Shown here: positions 51,364-61,133 of the stretch, one piece after another
Layout of the letters: every line of letters starts with the position of its first letter
Position numbering within the stretch: position 1 is the first letter of the stretch
Origin: Candidatus Saccharimonadota bacterium
Lineage (GTDB): Bacteria; Patescibacteriota; Saccharimonadia; Saccharimonadales; Saccharimonadaceae
NCBI GenBank assembly: GCA_030529135.1
Contig: JAUMXO010000003.1
Location: 43,821-107,820, forward strand
Direction: 5' to 3'
Length of the DNA stretch: 64,000 nt
The notes under the pieces: model-generated
Told to the model about the DNA's origin: nothing
What the model saw: only the letters and a program-made list of their open reading frames with translations
Database searches by the model: none
Program-made: the position numbers and the translations under genes

Positions 51364-52152
51364 ATGAAGATAGCAATTTTAGGTGCAGGCGCTTTTGGTA
51401 CGGCGCTTGGAGAGATTTTGGCCGGCAAAGGCTATGATATTGATTACTACGATTCAAAAATGGAACGCGAACGTTTATCTGACGTAGTGGAGACTGCAAA
51501 ATATGTTATTCTTGCAGTTCCATCGGCAGCTGCGCCATACGTATTGCCATATTTGCCCCTTGAAAAACCCTTAATTGTAGCCACTAAAGGTTTTCTAGAT
51601 GATCATAATTTTAGAGATTTTAGAGATTATATGGTTCTTAGTGGGCCTGGTTTTGCGTCGGATATCAAAGCTGGTAAAGAGACGCACCTTACTGCTACTG
51701 ATAATAGAGTGATAGAACTTTTTGGCACAGAATTTCTGACTTTTGATTTTACTGTCGATAAAAAAGGGGTCTTAATGTGTGGGGCGCTTAAGAATATCTA
51801 CGCAATTTATGCTGGGTATTTGGGGCTAAAACCAGACACAGAAACGCACAAAAAATATTTAATAGAGGTGGCGGAAGAAATGAAGGCGCTCCTTTTAGCA
51901 AACAACGCAGACCCCCAAACTGTAGATTTGGCTTGCGGTGTAGGCGATCTTAGACTTACCTGCAACTTTCCATCTAGGAATTATGAATTTGGACAGATAG
52001 TGCGTCAAGACCCCCATGCTAAACCAGAAAAGACTGTAGAAGGTCTAACTGCACTTCTTAAAGTTAAGAGGAAAGAAATTGAAGTGCCGGAATCTGCATT
52101 GAAGCTTTATGAATTAATAAGAGTAAGCGACAGCTGGGATAATATAAAATAA
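51364..52152 (+). CDS. gpsA: Glycerol-3-phosphate dehydrogenase [NAD(P)+]
   Basis: 262 residues. Rossmann motif ILGAGAFGTALGE (4-16), catalytic Lys region CGALKNIYAIYAG (about 140-152), ACGVGDLRLTCNFPSRN and KTVEGL near the C-terminus. It reduces dihydroxyacetone phosphate to glycerol 3-phosphate for lipids. It is shorter than the usual 330 residues, trimmed mostly in the N-domain. Leaderless: TATAAT 7 bp upstream. Confidence 0.93.
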   Translation: MKIAILGAGAFGTALGEILAGKGYDIDYYDSKMERERLSDVVETAKYVILAVPSAAAPYVLPYLPLEKPLIVATKGFLDDHNFRDFRDYMVLSGPGFASDIKAGKETHLTATDNRVIELFGTEFLTFDFTVDKKGVLMCGALKNIYAIYAGYLGLKPDTETHKKYLIEVAEEMKALLLANNADPQTVDLACGVGDLRLTCNFPSRNYEFGQIVRQDPHAKPEKTVEGLTALLKVKRKEIEVPESALKLYELIRVSDSWDNIK

Positions 52153-52161
52153 AGGAGTAAA

Positions 52162-55100
52162 ATGGGCCTAAACGAGAAGCAAAAAAAAGCGGTAGAATAT
52201 TTAGAGGGTCCACTTTTAGTACTAGCAGGACCGGGAACCGGTAAAACTCAGCTGTTATCTAGTAAGGTTGAATATATTCTAAAAAATACAGATACAAATC
52301 CTGATAATATCCTGTGTCTTACTTTTACAGAATCGGGGGCTACTAATATGCGCGAGCGTTTAAAATCTATGATTGGCAAAGAGGCGCTCAAGGTGAATGT
52401 AAACACTTACCATGCTTTTGGTCAGGATGTATTAGCGCAATATAAAAATTTTTCCTCAAGTTATAATAGACAAATGGATGAAGCAATTGATGAGGTGATG
52501 CAATTTAAGATTGTAAAAAATTTACAAGCAGCATTACCGCCAAGGGATATTTTGGTTGGTGATAAGGTTAAAGATATCATTAGCGTGATTTCCGAAGCCA
52601 AAGCCGCTGGCCTCAAGGGTGAAGATCTTGATAAAATTGCTAATCAAAATATTGAGGACGCAGAAGTTTTGTCAAAGGCGATTTCGCCTTTACTGCAGAA
52701 TATAGTACCAAGAGTATTTAAAGAATCCTATGAAAACGCCTACCTACCGATTTATGAATTGATTGCCGATTATGAACGAATGGGAATGATTGTAGGGAAT
52801 ATTGAACGTTCGATTGCGGCGATGGCGCGAGATCTTCGCGAAGCTATTGCAGAAGCGGAATCTTCAGAGAAAATTACACCACTTTCTCATTGGAAAGATA
52901 CTTATTTTGACAAGGATGGGAAGGGTGGCTATCGTCTATCTGACAGAGTAGCCAATCAAAAACTAAAGTCCGTAGCTTTAATCATGACCCAGTATCAAGA
53001 CTATTTAGAAGATCATGGATTATACGACTTTGATGATATGATTATCGAAGCGCTGAAGGCTCTCAAAAAAGATAAAGCCTTTCGTGAAACTTTGCAAGAA
53101 AGATATCAATATATTATGCTGGATGAATTTCAAGACACTAATCCAGTTCAGTTTGCGATTATTAAGGAACTAACTAGTTATGAAAAGCCAATAATTATGG
53201 CAGTAGGGGATGACGACCAAGCTATTTATGAATTTCAAGGCGCTACCCCTACTAACTTATCAGATTTTCAAAAACACTATAACGCGGAAGTGCTTGCTCT
53301 GACCGAAAATTATCGTAGTACTCAGGAAATTTTGGATTTTAGTAAAAATATTATCGATCAGGCGCCGAATCGATTTGTGAATGAGAAAATTTTGACTGCT
53401 CACAACAAAAACCCCGCTATGACAGCTATTCATAGAGTAGAGTTTTTGTCTTCCGATCAAGAATATACCTTTATAGCTGGAAAAATCGCTGAATTAATTA
53501 AAAATGGGGTAAAGCAAAGTGAAATTGCAATTATTTCTAGTAAACATAAATACTTTATGCCGCTTTTACCATATTTGAAAGAATACCCTGATATAAAAAT
53601 AGCTTATGAAAGACGTGATAATTTATTTGAGGATGCTAAAATCCATGAAATTATTACTGTAATGAGGTTAGCTCAAGAAATCGCCGATGAGAAAAGACCA
53701 ACCGTGTCTATGTTAGAGGTGTTGTCATATTCTTGGCTAGAAGTGCCGGTGCTAGAGGCAGTACGTCTAGTGGCTGAGGCAAGAGAGGCGCACCGACCGG
53801 TATTTGATTATTTATTGGAAGCTAAAAAAAGCGAAAAAGTGGAAGCGGCAGTGGAATTTATTGCAGAGCTTTCTAAAATGACTTTTAATGAGCCTCTGGA
53901 ATTAGTTTTTAATAAGATTATTGAAAAGATGCGAATAGAGAACTTGTCTAGCGTAGAAATGTTTAAATTTTACGAAAATTTAGCCTCTCTTAGAGTCAAA
54001 ATACTAAAATATACAGGTGAAAAGCCTCTGCGGACCAAGGATCTATTGGAAATGGTAGATGATTATGCTGCCGCAGAAATGCAGCTTACAGTGAATAGTC
54101 CCTATAGGGATGCCGATGAAGCGGTGCAAATTTTATCGGCGCATAAGGCGAAGGGCTTGGAATTCGAGTACGTATTTATTATTTCGGCCGATCATACTTC
54201 TTGGGGGAAAGGAAAAGGAAATAACAACTATTTAGCTTTACCAAAGAACCTAATACAAATTCGTCATACTGGGACTACAGAAGGTGAGCAGATTAGGCTG
54301 CTTTACGTGGCTTTAACTAGAGCTAAAAAATCTCTTTATATCACTAATTCTTTACATGATTTTGCGGGTAAATCTCCAGAAAGATTGGAGTATTTTGATG
54401 AAAGAATCGAAAAATTAGAGGATGGAACAGAAAAAATAGTAGCTCCGTTCTTGCCAGCACTTAATGTTTTGATTGGTTATAATGGAAATAGTCTCTCTAA
54501 TACAATTGATCAAAGCGCTGCGCAATTTTCCGCAAATAAGCGAGCAGTGCAGGGGTTAAAGAATTATTTAGAACCATTCGTAGAAGACATCCCAGATATG
54601 CGGACTATCTATAAAGAGCGAGTAAAAAACTATCGAATGTCTGCTTCTTCGCTTACTTCTTTTATAGATATTGTAAATGCAGGTCCGCAAGAATTTTTCC
54701 GAAATTATGTGCTTAGAGCTGAGATGCAACCAGAAGATGAATTTTTGGCATTAGGGAATCTAGCTCATGCCACTTTTGAACAGGTGACCAGTAGTGGTAT
54801 AAGCGATGAGGCTGCGATCGATTTTTATCTTTCTGAGCTTGAAAAGAAAGATCTGCCGATTGATCTGAAGAATAAAATACGAGAGAAGGGGCCCGCGGAA
54901 TTAATGGTGGCCCTCAAAGCTTTTTCTAATATTTTAAGATCTGGCAAGGCAGAAGTAGACCTGTCGCATGAGCACTTAGTGGTCGAGGGTGTACCGGTCA
55001 CTGGTAAAATTGACCACATCACGATAGACGAAGATAGTAAAACTATAGAGATCTATGATTTCAAAACTGGAAAATATCATAAAGATAAATGGCAATCCCA

Positions 55101-55428
55101 TCCCACACTATACAAAAATATGTTGCAGCTAGGGTTTTATAAGTTACTACTTAATATTTCACCTACTTATGCAAAATATAAAATAAAAAAGGCTCATATT
55201 CTGTTCGTGAGGCCGGATAATGATGGAGAAGTGTACGATAAAATTTATGAATTCAACCCTGATGAAGAAAAAGAATTAATCAATCTAATGCAGGCAGTAT
55301 ATGCCGAGATTACCTCACTGAATTTCTTAGATAATCCGGAAATTTTCGTGCCAGCCAATAAAGATTTAAAAATTAAAGACATTAAAGATTTCATTGCGCT
55401 CTTGCTTGCAAAAAACACTAAAAAATAG
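52162..55428 (+). CDS. UvrD/PcrA-type helicase with C-terminal RecB-like nuclease domain
   Basis: 1088 residues, AAAGGAG before the ATG. Helicase motifs in order: Walker A AGPGTGKTQLLS (about 22-33), motif II DEFQDTNPVQ (about 320), VGDDDQAIYEFQGA (about 346-359), motif V SAHKAKGLEFEYV (about 659), motif VI LLYVALTRAKKSLY (about 713). From about 870 a PD-(D/E)XK domain: GKIDHITID and IEIYDFKTGKYHKDKW carry the D...DxK residues. It resembles AddA or RecB-like repair enzymes; a separate AddB is not seen. Confidence 0.95.
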   Translation: MGLNEKQKKAVEYLEGPLLVLAGPGTGKTQLLSSKVEYILKNTDTNPDNILCLTFTESGATNMRERLKSMIGKEALKVNVNTYHAFGQDVLAQYKNFSSSYNRQMDEAIDEVMQFKIVKNLQAALPPRDILVGDKVKDIISVISEAKAAGLKGEDLDKIANQNIEDAEVLSKAISPLLQNIVPRVFKESYENAYLPIYELIADYERMGMIVGNIERSIAAMARDLREAIAEAESSEKITPLSHWKDTYFDKDGKGGYRLSDRVANQKLKSVALIMTQYQDYLEDHGLYDFDDMIIEALKALKKDKAFRETLQERYQYIMLDEFQDTNPVQFAIIKELTSYEKPIIMAVGDDDQAIYEFQGATPTNLSDFQKHYNAEVLALTENYRSTQEILDFSKNIIDQAPNRFVNEKILTAHNKNPAMTAIHRVEFLSSDQEYTFIAGKIAELIKNGVKQSEIAIISSKHKYFMPLLPYLKEYPDIKIAYERRDNLFEDAKIHEIITVMRLAQEIADEKRPTVSMLEVLSYSWLEVPVLEAVRLVAEAREAHRPVFDYLLEAKKSEKVEAAVEFIAELSKMTFNEPLELVFNKIIEKMRIENLSSVEMFKFYENLASLRVKILKYTGEKPLRTKDLLEMVDDYAAAEMQLTVNSPYRDADEAVQILSAHKAKGLEFEYVFIISADHTSWGKGKGNNNYLALPKNLIQIRHTGTTEGEQIRLLYVALTRAKKSLYITNSLHDFAGKSPERLEYFDERIEKLEDGTEKIVAPFLPALNVLIGYNGNSLSNTIDQSAAQFSANKRAVQGLKNYLEPFVEDIPDMRTIYKERVKNYRMSASSLTSFIDIVNAGPQEFFRNYVLRAEMQPEDEFLALGNLAHATFEQVTSSGISDEAAIDFYLSELEKKDLPIDLKNKIREKGPAELMVALKAFSNILRSGKAEVDLSHEHLVVEGVPVTGKIDHITIDEDSKTIEIYDFKTGKYHKDKWQSHPTLYKNMLQLGFYKLLLNISPTYAKYKIKKAHILFVRPDNDGEVYDKIYEFNPDEEKELINLMQAVYAEITSLNFLDNPEIFVPANKDLKIKDIKDFIALLLAKNTKK

Positions 55429-55487
55429 TAAAATCTCAAACTAGTAGTACCTTAGAGTTTTTGGAGTTTAGGAAGGGAGGTGATTAT

Positions 55488-55637
55488 ATGCGCAGGATTT
55501 TTCATAGAGTCAGGTGTATCACCTGGAGCTGTCCGCGTTGCGGAAGACCTTTTACTTCAGAGATGCAAAGAGATTTACATATGCTCTCTTGTGGATCGTC
55601 GAAATTTCCTTGGCTTTCTGCCTGGCGTGTCAACTAA
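55488..55637 (+). CDS. 49-residue putative zinc-finger protein
   Basis: ATG 55488 is 5 bp after AAGGGAGGTGAT, one of the best ribosome sites in the window. Product has CPRCGRPF (C15, C18) and HMLSC (H31, C35): a C-x2-C-x12-H-x3-C knuckle fitting one zinc. Basic N-terminus (MRRIFHRVRC). A terminator follows 8 bp after the stop. Function unknown; nucleic acid binding is likely. Too short for many gene finders. Confidence 0.75.
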   Translation: MRRIFHRVRCITWSCPRCGRPFTSEMQRDLHMLSCGSSKFPWLSAWRVN

Positions 55638-55645
55638 ACTCTTTT

Positions 55646-55675
55646 AAAAAGGGCTCTTCTTGTAAGAGTCCTTTT
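55646..55675 (+). terminator. Terminator after the zinc-finger gene
   Basis: AAAAAGGGCTCTT-cttgt-AAGAGTCCTTTT. Confidence 0.85.
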
Positions 55676-55719
55676 GCTCTTGAAAAACAAAGTCTTTTGT
55701 GGTAAAATAGGTATTAATT

Positions 55720-55929
55720 ATGGCAAAGAAGAATAATACGAAGCGAAAATTAGTCGGTTTGGTATCTGAAGAATCTGGTATAAGAAGTTATTATACCAAG
55801 AAAAATACTATGAATACTCCAGACAAGTTGTCGCTAAGAAAATACGATCCAGTGCTAAGAAAGCACGTGCTTTTCGTGGAAACCAAGAAAAATCTTGGTC
55901 GTAACGAAGTCAAAGAAAAGAAGCGCTAA
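55720..55929 (+). CDS. rpmG: 50S ribosomal protein L33
   Basis: 69 residues. Conserved [20 protein letters not shown] and [10 protein letters not shown]. It has no cysteines, so it is the zinc-independent (C-minus) form. It is slightly long for the family (about 50-55) through a Lys/Arg-rich C-terminal tail. TAAAAT is 11 bp before the ATG. Confidence 0.95.
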   Translation: MAKKNNTKRKLVGLVSEESGIRSYYTKKNTMNTPDKLSLRKYDPVLRKHVLFVETKKNLGRNEVKEKKR

Positions 55930-55949
55930 AACACTAGCGCTCTTTTTTT
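55922..55949 (+). terminator. Terminator of rpmG
   Basis: AGCGCT-aaaacact-AGCGCT then CTTTTTTT; its left arm overlaps the stop codon. Confidence 0.88.
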
Positions 55950-57133
55950 AGCCTGTATTCTATATCTCTCAAGACATTCATGAAATACATGTATGATTCG
56001 TACGGCGATGCGTAAGCCGAGAAATAAGCATGAACATCGCCATCATGCCAATATTTTGTACACATAGAATATGGATGGTCTGAAGTTGTGAGATAGCGCC
56101 AATCAGAGATGAGTCTGGTATCGTTGGTGGCTATTATTTTTGAGCGCAAATCATACAAATCTTGCATAGCGCTGGTTTGCATAGAATTAGAGAGCCAGGC
56201 AGACAGATCGCGTTCGGTATCTGCCCAGGTAACAGTTTCAGGCATAGAAATTTCACCATTTGGCTCAGAGATATTGGCGGCCTCTGAAATGGTAAGAAAT
56301 TTATTATCATATTCAGACAGCCATGAATTTATCAATTTATCCATAAAGTCAAATATTCCAGTGTCAGCCCATTGGTGCTCACCAAATGTCTCGAAATCCA
56401 TGAAGAGATTAATTAAATTACCTTGTAGACAATCCATATCAAGCCAATTTTGGTATTTTTTGACGGTGAGTGGCCATTCTTTCCAACTATGATCAGAAAA
56501 ACGGAAGGCGATATCATCGGACAAACGATAATTCTTGAGTAGTAATTTGAGGTTTTGACATCCACTAGGACGATAGACATAATTTGGGCTACGATAACCT
56601 AGAATCTTATCCCATCCTTCCGCAAGAATAACTTCATATCCCTGCGATTCCGCCCAGTGCGCTAGTTGATCATTGTAGGCAAATTCGGTATTCCTAAAGG
56701 CTCTTGGGGCGATACCGAAAAGCTGATGAATTTTGTGGGCATGCATGTATACTTGATCTTCGAATTCAGCTCGGTCATAAAAGAATGCAAGTGAATGGTA
56801 ATAGGTTTCGCCGACAATTTCTACTTGGCCACTCGCTACCATACGACGAATCTGAGCAATTAAATCGGGCGCCCAAGCTTCAGCTTGCTCGAGCCAAGTA
56901 CCGGTGATAGAAAAGGATACCTTGAATTCTGGATGAGCCTTCATGTTTTTTTCTAGCAGATTTAACATTGGGCGGTAACTTTTAGTTGCGACTTTTTCAA
57001 AAATACGTTGATTGGACTGTCTACCATTGTAATCATCCTGGTAATAATTGGAGTTGTTGCCAACTTCAAAAATTGAATACTGCCGATAGCGGACAGGCTG
57101 ATGAATATGCAGATATAGACAAATCGCGCGCAC
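55934..57133 (-). CDS. GH57 glycoside hydrolase (alpha-amylase type)
   Basis: 399 residues from GTG 57131-57133, two bases after the upstream stop. GH57 motifs: LHIHQPVRYRQ (6-16), VEIVGETYYHSLAFF (about 96-110), and FRNTEFAYND (about 140-149) with the catalytic Glu. The family cleaves or rearranges alpha-glucans in the cytosol. Partner of the GT4 gene before it; together they suggest glycogen-like storage or alpha-glucan recycling. Confidence 0.93.
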   Translation of the reverse strand: MRAICLYLHIHQPVRYRQYSIFEVGNNSNYYQDDYNGRQSNQRIFEKVATKSYRPMLNLLEKNMKAHPEFKVSFSITGTWLEQAEAWAPDLIAQIRRMVASGQVEIVGETYYHSLAFFYDRAEFEDQVYMHAHKIHQLFGIAPRAFRNTEFAYNDQLAHWAESQGYEVILAEGWDKILGYRSPNYVYRPSGCQNLKLLLKNYRLSDDIAFRFSDHSWKEWPLTVKKYQNWLDMDCLQGNLINLFMDFETFGEHQWADTGIFDFMDKLINSWLSEYDNKFLTISEAANISEPNGEISMPETVTWADTERDLSAWLSNSMQTSAMQDLYDLRSKIIATNDTRLISDWRYLTTSDHPYSMCTKYWHDGDVHAYFSAYASPYESYMYFMNVLRDIEYRLKKER

Positions 57134-57135
57134 TT

Positions 57136-58356
57136 TTATTTACCCTTATGTTTAACTTTATTATATACCCTCTGACACTTCTTCGCAACTTTAGACCAGG
57201 AAATTCTATTATATTCGTGACCAACATTCTCTTGCAAAGACTTTCTAAGTGCAGGGCTCTTAGAAATTGCTACAATTTCATCGGCCAGTTTATTCTCATC
57301 CCAAAAATCATATTTCATGGCCGACCAGACAACTTCCGATACGCCCGATTGGTTGGTAAGGATTAGTGCGTCGCCATGATGAGCCGCCTCAAGTGCAGTG
57401 AGACCGAAAGGTTCGGAGACTGAACTCATGACAAAAATATCCGATAAAGTATAAATATCCCTGAGTCTGGCACCACGGATAAACCCTGTAAAGACGACGT
57501 TTTTAGATATACCGAGCGTAGCTGCGAGCGAAATGAGATGATTACGCTCTTCTCCATCACCAGCAAATACGAATAACAACTTTGGATCTTTACTGATAGC
57601 TTTTGCGGCTGCTTGCATCATAAATTCCAGGCCTTTTTGAATAGTAAAACGTCCGACTGTAGATACAATGGTGTATCCTTCTTTTTTGAGATCAGTGATA
57701 TATTTATATATCTGTTCGTCGCAATGATAGTCAGTCTTGTAATATGATTCATCTAGGGAGTTATAAATGACATCAATTTTTTCAAGTGGAATTTGGTATT
57801 TTTCGTGAATAATACGCTTAGTAGCTTCGGAAACTGCAATAATTTTATCAGCAAGCATCAAACCTTCTTTTTCAATTTCATGAATTAGCGGGTTTCCTAC
57901 ATGCATACCAGCACGGTCAAATTCAGTCGCATGAACGTGTGCGACTAGGGGCAAGCCATAGTGCTTTTTCGCCAAGACGCCTGCTTCGTAAGTAAGCCAA
58001 TCATGTGCGTGGACGACGTCGGGCTTAAAATCCATTAAATATTTATCTACAAATTCTTGATAGCTTTCTTGAATGTCTCGGATTGAGAGCATATCTGGGT
58101 GGTCAATGGAAGGAATTAGTTTTTTGTGAATATCAAGTGAACTGTAAGCTCCACCACCGTATCGATGAATCGGATCAATTGGCGTAGCATTTAAAATGTG
58201 CATAAATTCAGTATTTGGATGCTTGGCAGTATAGGGGACCACAAAATCGATATCTACGCCCTGATTGGAAAGAGCACGTGCCATGTTTAGACATGCGACA
58301 CCCAGGCCACCACTATTGTGGGGCGGCAGTTCCCAACCTAGCATAAGTATCTTCAT
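57136..58356 (-). CDS. GT4 glycosyltransferase (glycogen/glucan synthase-like)
   Basis: 406 residues from ATG 58354-58356 (a second ATG lies directly upstream at 58357). N-terminal KILMLGWELPPHNSGGLGVA, DVVHAHDWLT, and the C-terminal GT-B nucleotide-sugar site with SVSEPFGLTALEAAHHG (Glu-x7-Glu). It likely transfers glucose from ADP- or UDP-glucose. TACAAT is 8 bp before the ATG, so leaderless. Co-transcribed with the GH57 gene. Confidence 0.92.
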   Translation of the reverse strand: MKILMLGWELPPHNSGGLGVACLNMARALSNQGVDIDFVVPYTAKHPNTEFMHILNATPIDPIHRYGGGAYSSLDIHKKLIPSIDHPDMLSIRDIQESYQEFVDKYLMDFKPDVVHAHDWLTYEAGVLAKKHYGLPLVAHVHATEFDRAGMHVGNPLIHEIEKEGLMLADKIIAVSEATKRIIHEKYQIPLEKIDVIYNSLDESYYKTDYHCDEQIYKYITDLKKEGYTIVSTVGRFTIQKGLEFMMQAAAKAISKDPKLLFVFAGDGEERNHLISLAATLGISKNVVFTGFIRGARLRDIYTLSDIFVMSSVSEPFGLTALEAAHHGDALILTNQSGVSEVVWSAMKYDFWDENKLADEIVAISKSPALRKSLQENVGHEYNRISWSKVAKKCQRVYNKVKHKGK

Positions 58357-58379
58357 CATATATTATTGTATCACAAAAT

Positions 58380-59020
58380 TCAATAAAAAACATTAGAATT
58401 AAAAGAAAATTATGTGGATAATTTTAAATTACCTACACTGCCGACAAATAAAAGTGATAAAAAGAAAAACGGAATTATCTCGAAGAGTTTTGTAAAAGTC
58501 ATAATCTTGGCAGGCAGAACAAGACGATTATATAACACGAATCTTCGATATTGCCCGCAAAGAAGCGTTCCATATCAATAATTCATATAAGGTAATTGTC
58601 TTATCTACCCTTAACAAGAATTATATCACATCATAATCACCCATCTTCTAAATTACGCATATGAATGAGTGGTGAAAAATAGGTATATTTGTTCAAAATG
58701 CACGGATATTACCATTGTTTCGGCAGGTCAAAAATAAAAGATGGTAGGATACTCATCTTGCACGGCAAGTGCGTTGTTTTGCTGGAATTATACCGCCAAA
58801 ATACCCCCACCCCTGCTTTTTATTCTTAATTACCCAATATAATAATAGTCCGTATGGGATATAGACCTATCTTTCTATCTATTAACCAATTCCCCTTATG
58901 TCAATAGTGAAATTATATTTATTCAAGGCGGGAAAATACCCGCTTCTATATCTGGTGCTTAGAAAAAATAAAACAAAAAATCCTTCTCGGTTTATACTCT
59001 ACTCTTACAAAAAGAAAAAT
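58380..59020. other. AT-rich non-coding stretch, left end of the small element
   Basis: No ORF of quality on either strand. TTGGCAGG at 58507-58514 repeats the sequence at the tRNA-Trp 3' end (63935-63942), a weak candidate for an attachment core. GCGGG-aaaata-CCCGC (58929-58944) is a small hairpin. Otherwise I see nothing. Confidence 0.4.
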
Positions 59021-59023
59021 ACA

Positions 59024-60142
59024 TTATAGGTGATAATGACTGGATATTTTACTTGCTGGGCACCCGCTCGTTATACATTGAGCCCAATTCACTATCTTAT
59101 AAAAGACAGAAGAGTCTGTTTCTTCATTATACTTATCTAAGGCTTTCTGTCTAATGTAATCTTTTAGACCAGTAAAATACTCTCTATGGTTAATCATATC
59201 TTTGCATTGTTCAAAATCCAAATTATTGTAATCAAAATTACTTGTGTCTAATTCTAGTATTTCTTCGGCAAAATCTTTCAAGCCAGTTGGTAGCGATTCG
59301 CAGCCATTCGCCAGTATATCTGCTGTTTCCAAATATCCATCATATCTAGATATAATACTATCCACCCTAGCATTGTTCACTCGAAAACAAATAGCGGGCA
59401 CAGCAAGTATCAGAAAGATTACACAGACTACTAACAAACTTTTCCAGTCAAAACTTTTCTGAGTCCTATTTCCTTTCTTCTTATTTGTCTTATGATTTAT
59501 TTTGAGAGCAGAAACCTTTTTTTCTGTTTTATCATTGTGTTTACGAAGTTCTTCTTCAACTTGTTTTTTACCTTCCTCAGTATCACTTGTGAATGTCTTA
59601 AAGTAGCTCAATGCCTGCACATCTGCCGGAATATTGCTAGTGGTATTTAGTTCTATGGGAGTAGAAATTAATTCTGCCTGACTTAACAAGTTCTCATTGA
59701 TTGTAGCTATAATCACCGCCACTTTGGGATGTTCTAATAAAAACTTTAATTGAACTATTTTTGGAGCTACAACCGCTTTATTATACAGGTTATCATTCTC
59801 TTTAAACTCAGTTTCGTACTTGCCTTTTGCTAAGGCTTTCTTTAGATTTTGCCGTAGAATATACGGAGCAAAAATCTTACGCTCCGCAAAGTACATCGCC
59901 ACAGCAATCAATAACCCCAGAGCTCCGAAAGTTAATACGCAAATAGCGGCAACAATAAACCACAGAAGAAGACTGAATACTGGATTCGTAAAAAGTTTAA
60001 TCACATATATATCGCCTAACCATCTTTTTACTAATTGCATTTCAAGATATTTACCATCCCATACGAATGCTATTGCGGTTAATAAAATAATGCCAGCAAT
60101 TCCTAATAGGAGGGTACTGACATTTGAACAAAGTGGCTCCAT
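59024..60142 (-). CDS. Membrane protein of unknown function
   Basis: 372 residues, GGAGTAA before the ATG. Three N-terminal hydrophobic helices (about 8-28, 47-66, 68-88), a charged cytoplasmic stretch (about 95-235, ending in NHKTNKKKGNRTQK), one more membrane helix (about 240-260), then an extracytoplasmic part with three to four Cys (CESLP, CKDM, CITSGCPAS) that could form disulfides. No family is recognised. Lone leftward gene of the small element; its leader holds switch-like pairing. Confidence 0.78.
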   Translation of the reverse strand: MEPLCSNVSTLLLGIAGIILLTAIAFVWDGKYLEMQLVKRWLGDIYVIKLFTNPVFSLLLWFIVAAICVLTFGALGLLIAVAMYFAERKIFAPYILRQNLKKALAKGKYETEFKENDNLYNKAVVAPKIVQLKFLLEHPKVAVIIATINENLLSQAELISTPIELNTTSNIPADVQALSYFKTFTSDTEEGKKQVEEELRKHNDKTEKKVSALKINHKTNKKKGNRTQKSFDWKSLLVVCVIFLILAVPAICFRVNNARVDSIISRYDGYLETADILANGCESLPTGLKDFAEEILELDTSNFDYNNLDFEQCKDMINHREYFTGLKDYIRQKALDKYNEETDSSVFYKIVNWAQCITSGCPASKISSHYHL

Positions 60143-60184
60143 AATTTACTCCTTTATTTTACTATTTATGGATGCCCTTAAACC

Positions 60185-60341
60185 TATTAGAGCACCCGCA
60201 TTGGGTGTTCTAATACTCAATTCCTGCAGGAAAGCTTTCGCTTAACTGGAGCGGGTGCTCATTTTAGGAAGCGAACACTTTGCTATGCCGTTACACATAG
60301 ACTTTCCTACAGATTTTGAATATTAGAACATAACTATTATA
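60185..60341 (-). promoter_or_regulatory. Leader with two mutually exclusive hairpins
   Basis: Leftward TATAAT (60336-60341). GAGCACCCGC (on the RNA from 60251-60260) can pair with GCGGGTGCTC (60190-60199) across 51 bases. Alternatively the latter pairs locally in TATTAGAACACCC/GGGTGCTCTAATA (60185-60215), a 12-13 bp hairpin. The two folds exclude each other, as in attenuators. Confidence 0.6.
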
Positions 60342-60398
60342 ACATTTTTCGTGGTAAAAAACTAGCAATTACCGGTAAAATAAACTATAATTTACTTG

Positions 60399-61133
60399 AT
60401 GAAGGTTGCATCTGGAACGAACGACAGTCTATGGTGGATGGTAAGAACGCTGGAAAAATTACGAACTTTAATTCTTAATGGTAGTAGCGTATTTTTTGAT
60501 ACTGGTTATGAATGGAAGTTCGATGGCGACACTCCGAATATTGGCGAAGTCCGTGCGTTGATGAGATTGTATGGCGGTGGCATCATTATATGTGATACTG
60601 GTCTGGAAGATAAATGTAGCTTACATTACGGATATTCGATTGAAGAGAAAGAAAAATACTACACCTCAATTTTCAGAAAAGCAATCATACTATCGATTAA
60701 CGAAGTTAGGTTCAGGCAATTCTGCGAAGCATTTTATATGAACCCAGACGAAGAATTATACCGTGTAGATATAAACGCAGACAAAAATTATAACGAGATT
60801 TTCATTCGCAGTTCTTTTGGTAAAAAAATATTAGAAATCGGTGATTCTGAAGCGGCGGGATTGGCTCTCGCCTGTTTGAGATACAGCCCGAACTGCCCAA
60901 TAAACAGAAATGATATGGAAAACTACGATGAAATCAAGAAATCTACCATAAATAAAACTCGTATAAATGATGTGTTCAAGGATGATATATTCTCGCCAAC
61001 TACTGGCGTTCTAGCTCCATTCTTCCAAGCCAATAAAGATTCGGCACTATTCTTTAGTAGTAGAAATCTCACAAAAGAAGAACTAAATGTTCTTTTATCA
61101 CATAAGAAAATTAGAATAAGTTCCGAGATTTAG
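60399..61133 (+). CDS. Unknown protein of the small element
   Basis: 244 residues from ATG 60399; TATAAT (60386-60391) is 7 bp upstream, so leaderless. Mixed alpha/beta soluble protein (NDSLWWMVRTLEKLRTLI, GGGIIICDTGLEDKCSLHYG). No motif or membrane segment; late part SATTGVLAPFF-like with FFSSRNLTKEELNVLL. Divergent from the membrane protein. Function unknown. Confidence 0.72.
   Translation: MKVASGTNDSLWWMVRTLEKLRTLILNGSSVFFDTGYEWKFDGDTPNIGEVRALMRLYGGGIIICDTGLEDKCSLHYGYSIEEKEKYYTSIFRKAIILSINEVRFRQFCEAFYMNPDEELYRVDINADKNYNEIFIRSSFGKKILEIGDSEAAGLALACLRYSPNCPINRNDMENYDEIKKSTINKTRINDVFKDDIFSPTTGVLAPFFQANKDSALFFSSRNLTKEELNVLLSHKKIRISSEI

Noticed and set aside
58807..58816. CCACCCCTGC matching the tRNA-Trp acceptor end
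   Set aside because: It is inverted relative to the tRNA copy, so it cannot be the second half of a simple attachment pair; ten GC-rich bases may be chance.
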